NCBI GenBank assembly: GCA_965223045.1
Contig: CBDCVN010000013.1
Coordinates: forward strand, 1,302,001-1,366,000
Source of the DNA: CBDCVN01 sp965223045
Lineage (GTDB): Bacteria; Deinococcota; Deinococci; Deinococcales; Trueperaceae
Length of the DNA: 64,000 nucleotides
Direction: 5' to 3'
The notes under the pieces were generated by a model. It had not been told where the DNA came from and did no database searches. It worked only from the letters and a program-made list of their open reading frames with translations. Below are positions 63,460 through 64,000 of this stretch, piece by piece. The position numbers and the translations under genes are program-made. The stretch's first letter is position 1. Each line of letters opens with the position of its first letter.

Positions 63460-64000
63460 TTACTCAAACTGGATTCTACTCCAATAAGACCAGTCCCAAG
63501 CATTATTTTTATGGGGTTTAGTTTCAAATATTAATGTACCTTCTGCTTGAGGTAGAGTGATGTTTACAGTTTGTTCCCCCCTGTCTAAAGCAATTTCCTT
63601 GGGATTGAGTAAGCGTGACCAAATTTCTACTTGTTCTTTTGAGTCTAATAAGGATATTTTAAAAAGTACACCATCTGTACTCCCTTCTTGCCATGCACCG
63701 TCACGTAAGCCAAATTTTACACTTAACTTTTCAGCACTAGAAAATGGAAGGGGTAACCTACTGGGAGCATGAGCGAATAGTTTTTCTCCTACTATTCGTA
63801 CCCATCTAGGATCTTGATTACCTAAGTCTAACATTTTGTTCATTGTTGAAGGCCATTCTAAGGTACGTTCTGTAAGCTCTTGGGATTTAACAGCTTCAAA
63901 ATTTTGTGATATGTCAACTTCATTAAATTCCCAATAAATTTTCTCTTTGAAAGAAAATTTTGCTAGCTTACTTCCAAGGACTCGAGCTTGAACCACCCTT
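63460..64000 (-). CDS. C-terminal part of a larger protein, cut by window edge
   Basis: At least 178 residues, open to the window end. Soluble beta-rich text ending NNAWDWSYWSRIQFE. The GVLFKISLLD and EGTLIFETKP strands resemble the carbohydrate-binding-like tail of some membrane glycosyltransferases. With GtrA and HAD-UbiA downstream, a glycosyltransferase is plausible. Family not proven. Confidence 0.45.
   Translation of the reverse strand, partial: RVVQARVLGSKLAKFSFKEKIYWEFNEVDISQNFEAVKSQELTERTLEWPSTMNKMLDLGNQDPRWVRIVGEKLFAHAPSRLPLPFSSAEKLSVKFGLRDGAWQEGSTDGVLFKISLLDSKEQVEIWSRLLNPKEIALDRGEQTVNITLPQAEGTLIFETKPHKNNAWDWSYWSRIQFE

Overview
The window is A+T-rich bacterial DNA from an organism with a Gram-negative-type envelope: it has an apolipoprotein N-acyltransferase, several lipoproteins, a periplasmic alpha-2-macroglobulin and two type I signal peptidases. 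Several genes place a -10 box (TAnnnT) only 6-9 bases before the start codon, so many mRNAs are probably leaderless. A large BTAD/AAA/TPR regulator points the same way. Both traits fit Deinococcota, but no marker here fixes the taxon.

Layout. 1-9 kb is a graveyard of insertion sequences (IS) and broken genes: a beta-helix lipoprotein, a REP-associated transposase, an astacin-like lipoprotein and a MazF toxin. 9.3-17.3 kb holds two large intact genes, the BTAD regulator and, on the other strand, the macroglobulin. 17.39-23.12 kb is one nest of insertion sequences inside insertion sequences. 24.38-50.08 kb is an integrative element in a tRNA-Leu gene, bounded by 88-bp perfect direct repeats. 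50-64 kb is chromosomal backbone: three tRNAs, a LiaF-like protein, trigger factor, Lnt, two LepB, CimA and a membrane operon (GtrA, VTT, HAD-UbiA), with two IS-derived miniature elements.

The integrative element is the most interesting part. Its plus-strand half is a replication module: AlpA/Xis-like protein, antirepressor, zinc-ribbon/TOPRIM primase, large ATPase carrying an iteron-like cluster, SF2 helicase and a ParB-methyltransferase fusion. Its minus-strand half carries terminase-small-subunit-like genes, a DUF900 lipoprotein, two paralogous membrane proteins (one ending in a DUF4041/GIY-YIG nuclease) and a cascade of five tiny overlapping genes. The halves meet near a divergent promoter whose two -35 boxes are the arms of one 18-bp palindrome, beside a small HTH repressor. 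No capsid, portal or large terminase is visible, so it resembles a phage satellite or integrative plasmid. Four insertion sequences have entered it; two split the integrase, so it is probably immobile. Removing them leaves about 19.6 kb.

At least nine IS groups are present (called ISa to ISi here). For most, exact ends and target duplications can be read, so the split genes can be rejoined in frame. The palindrome CTCGAG is strongly over-represented in host genes and in the integrative element, and I found none inside the insertion sequences.
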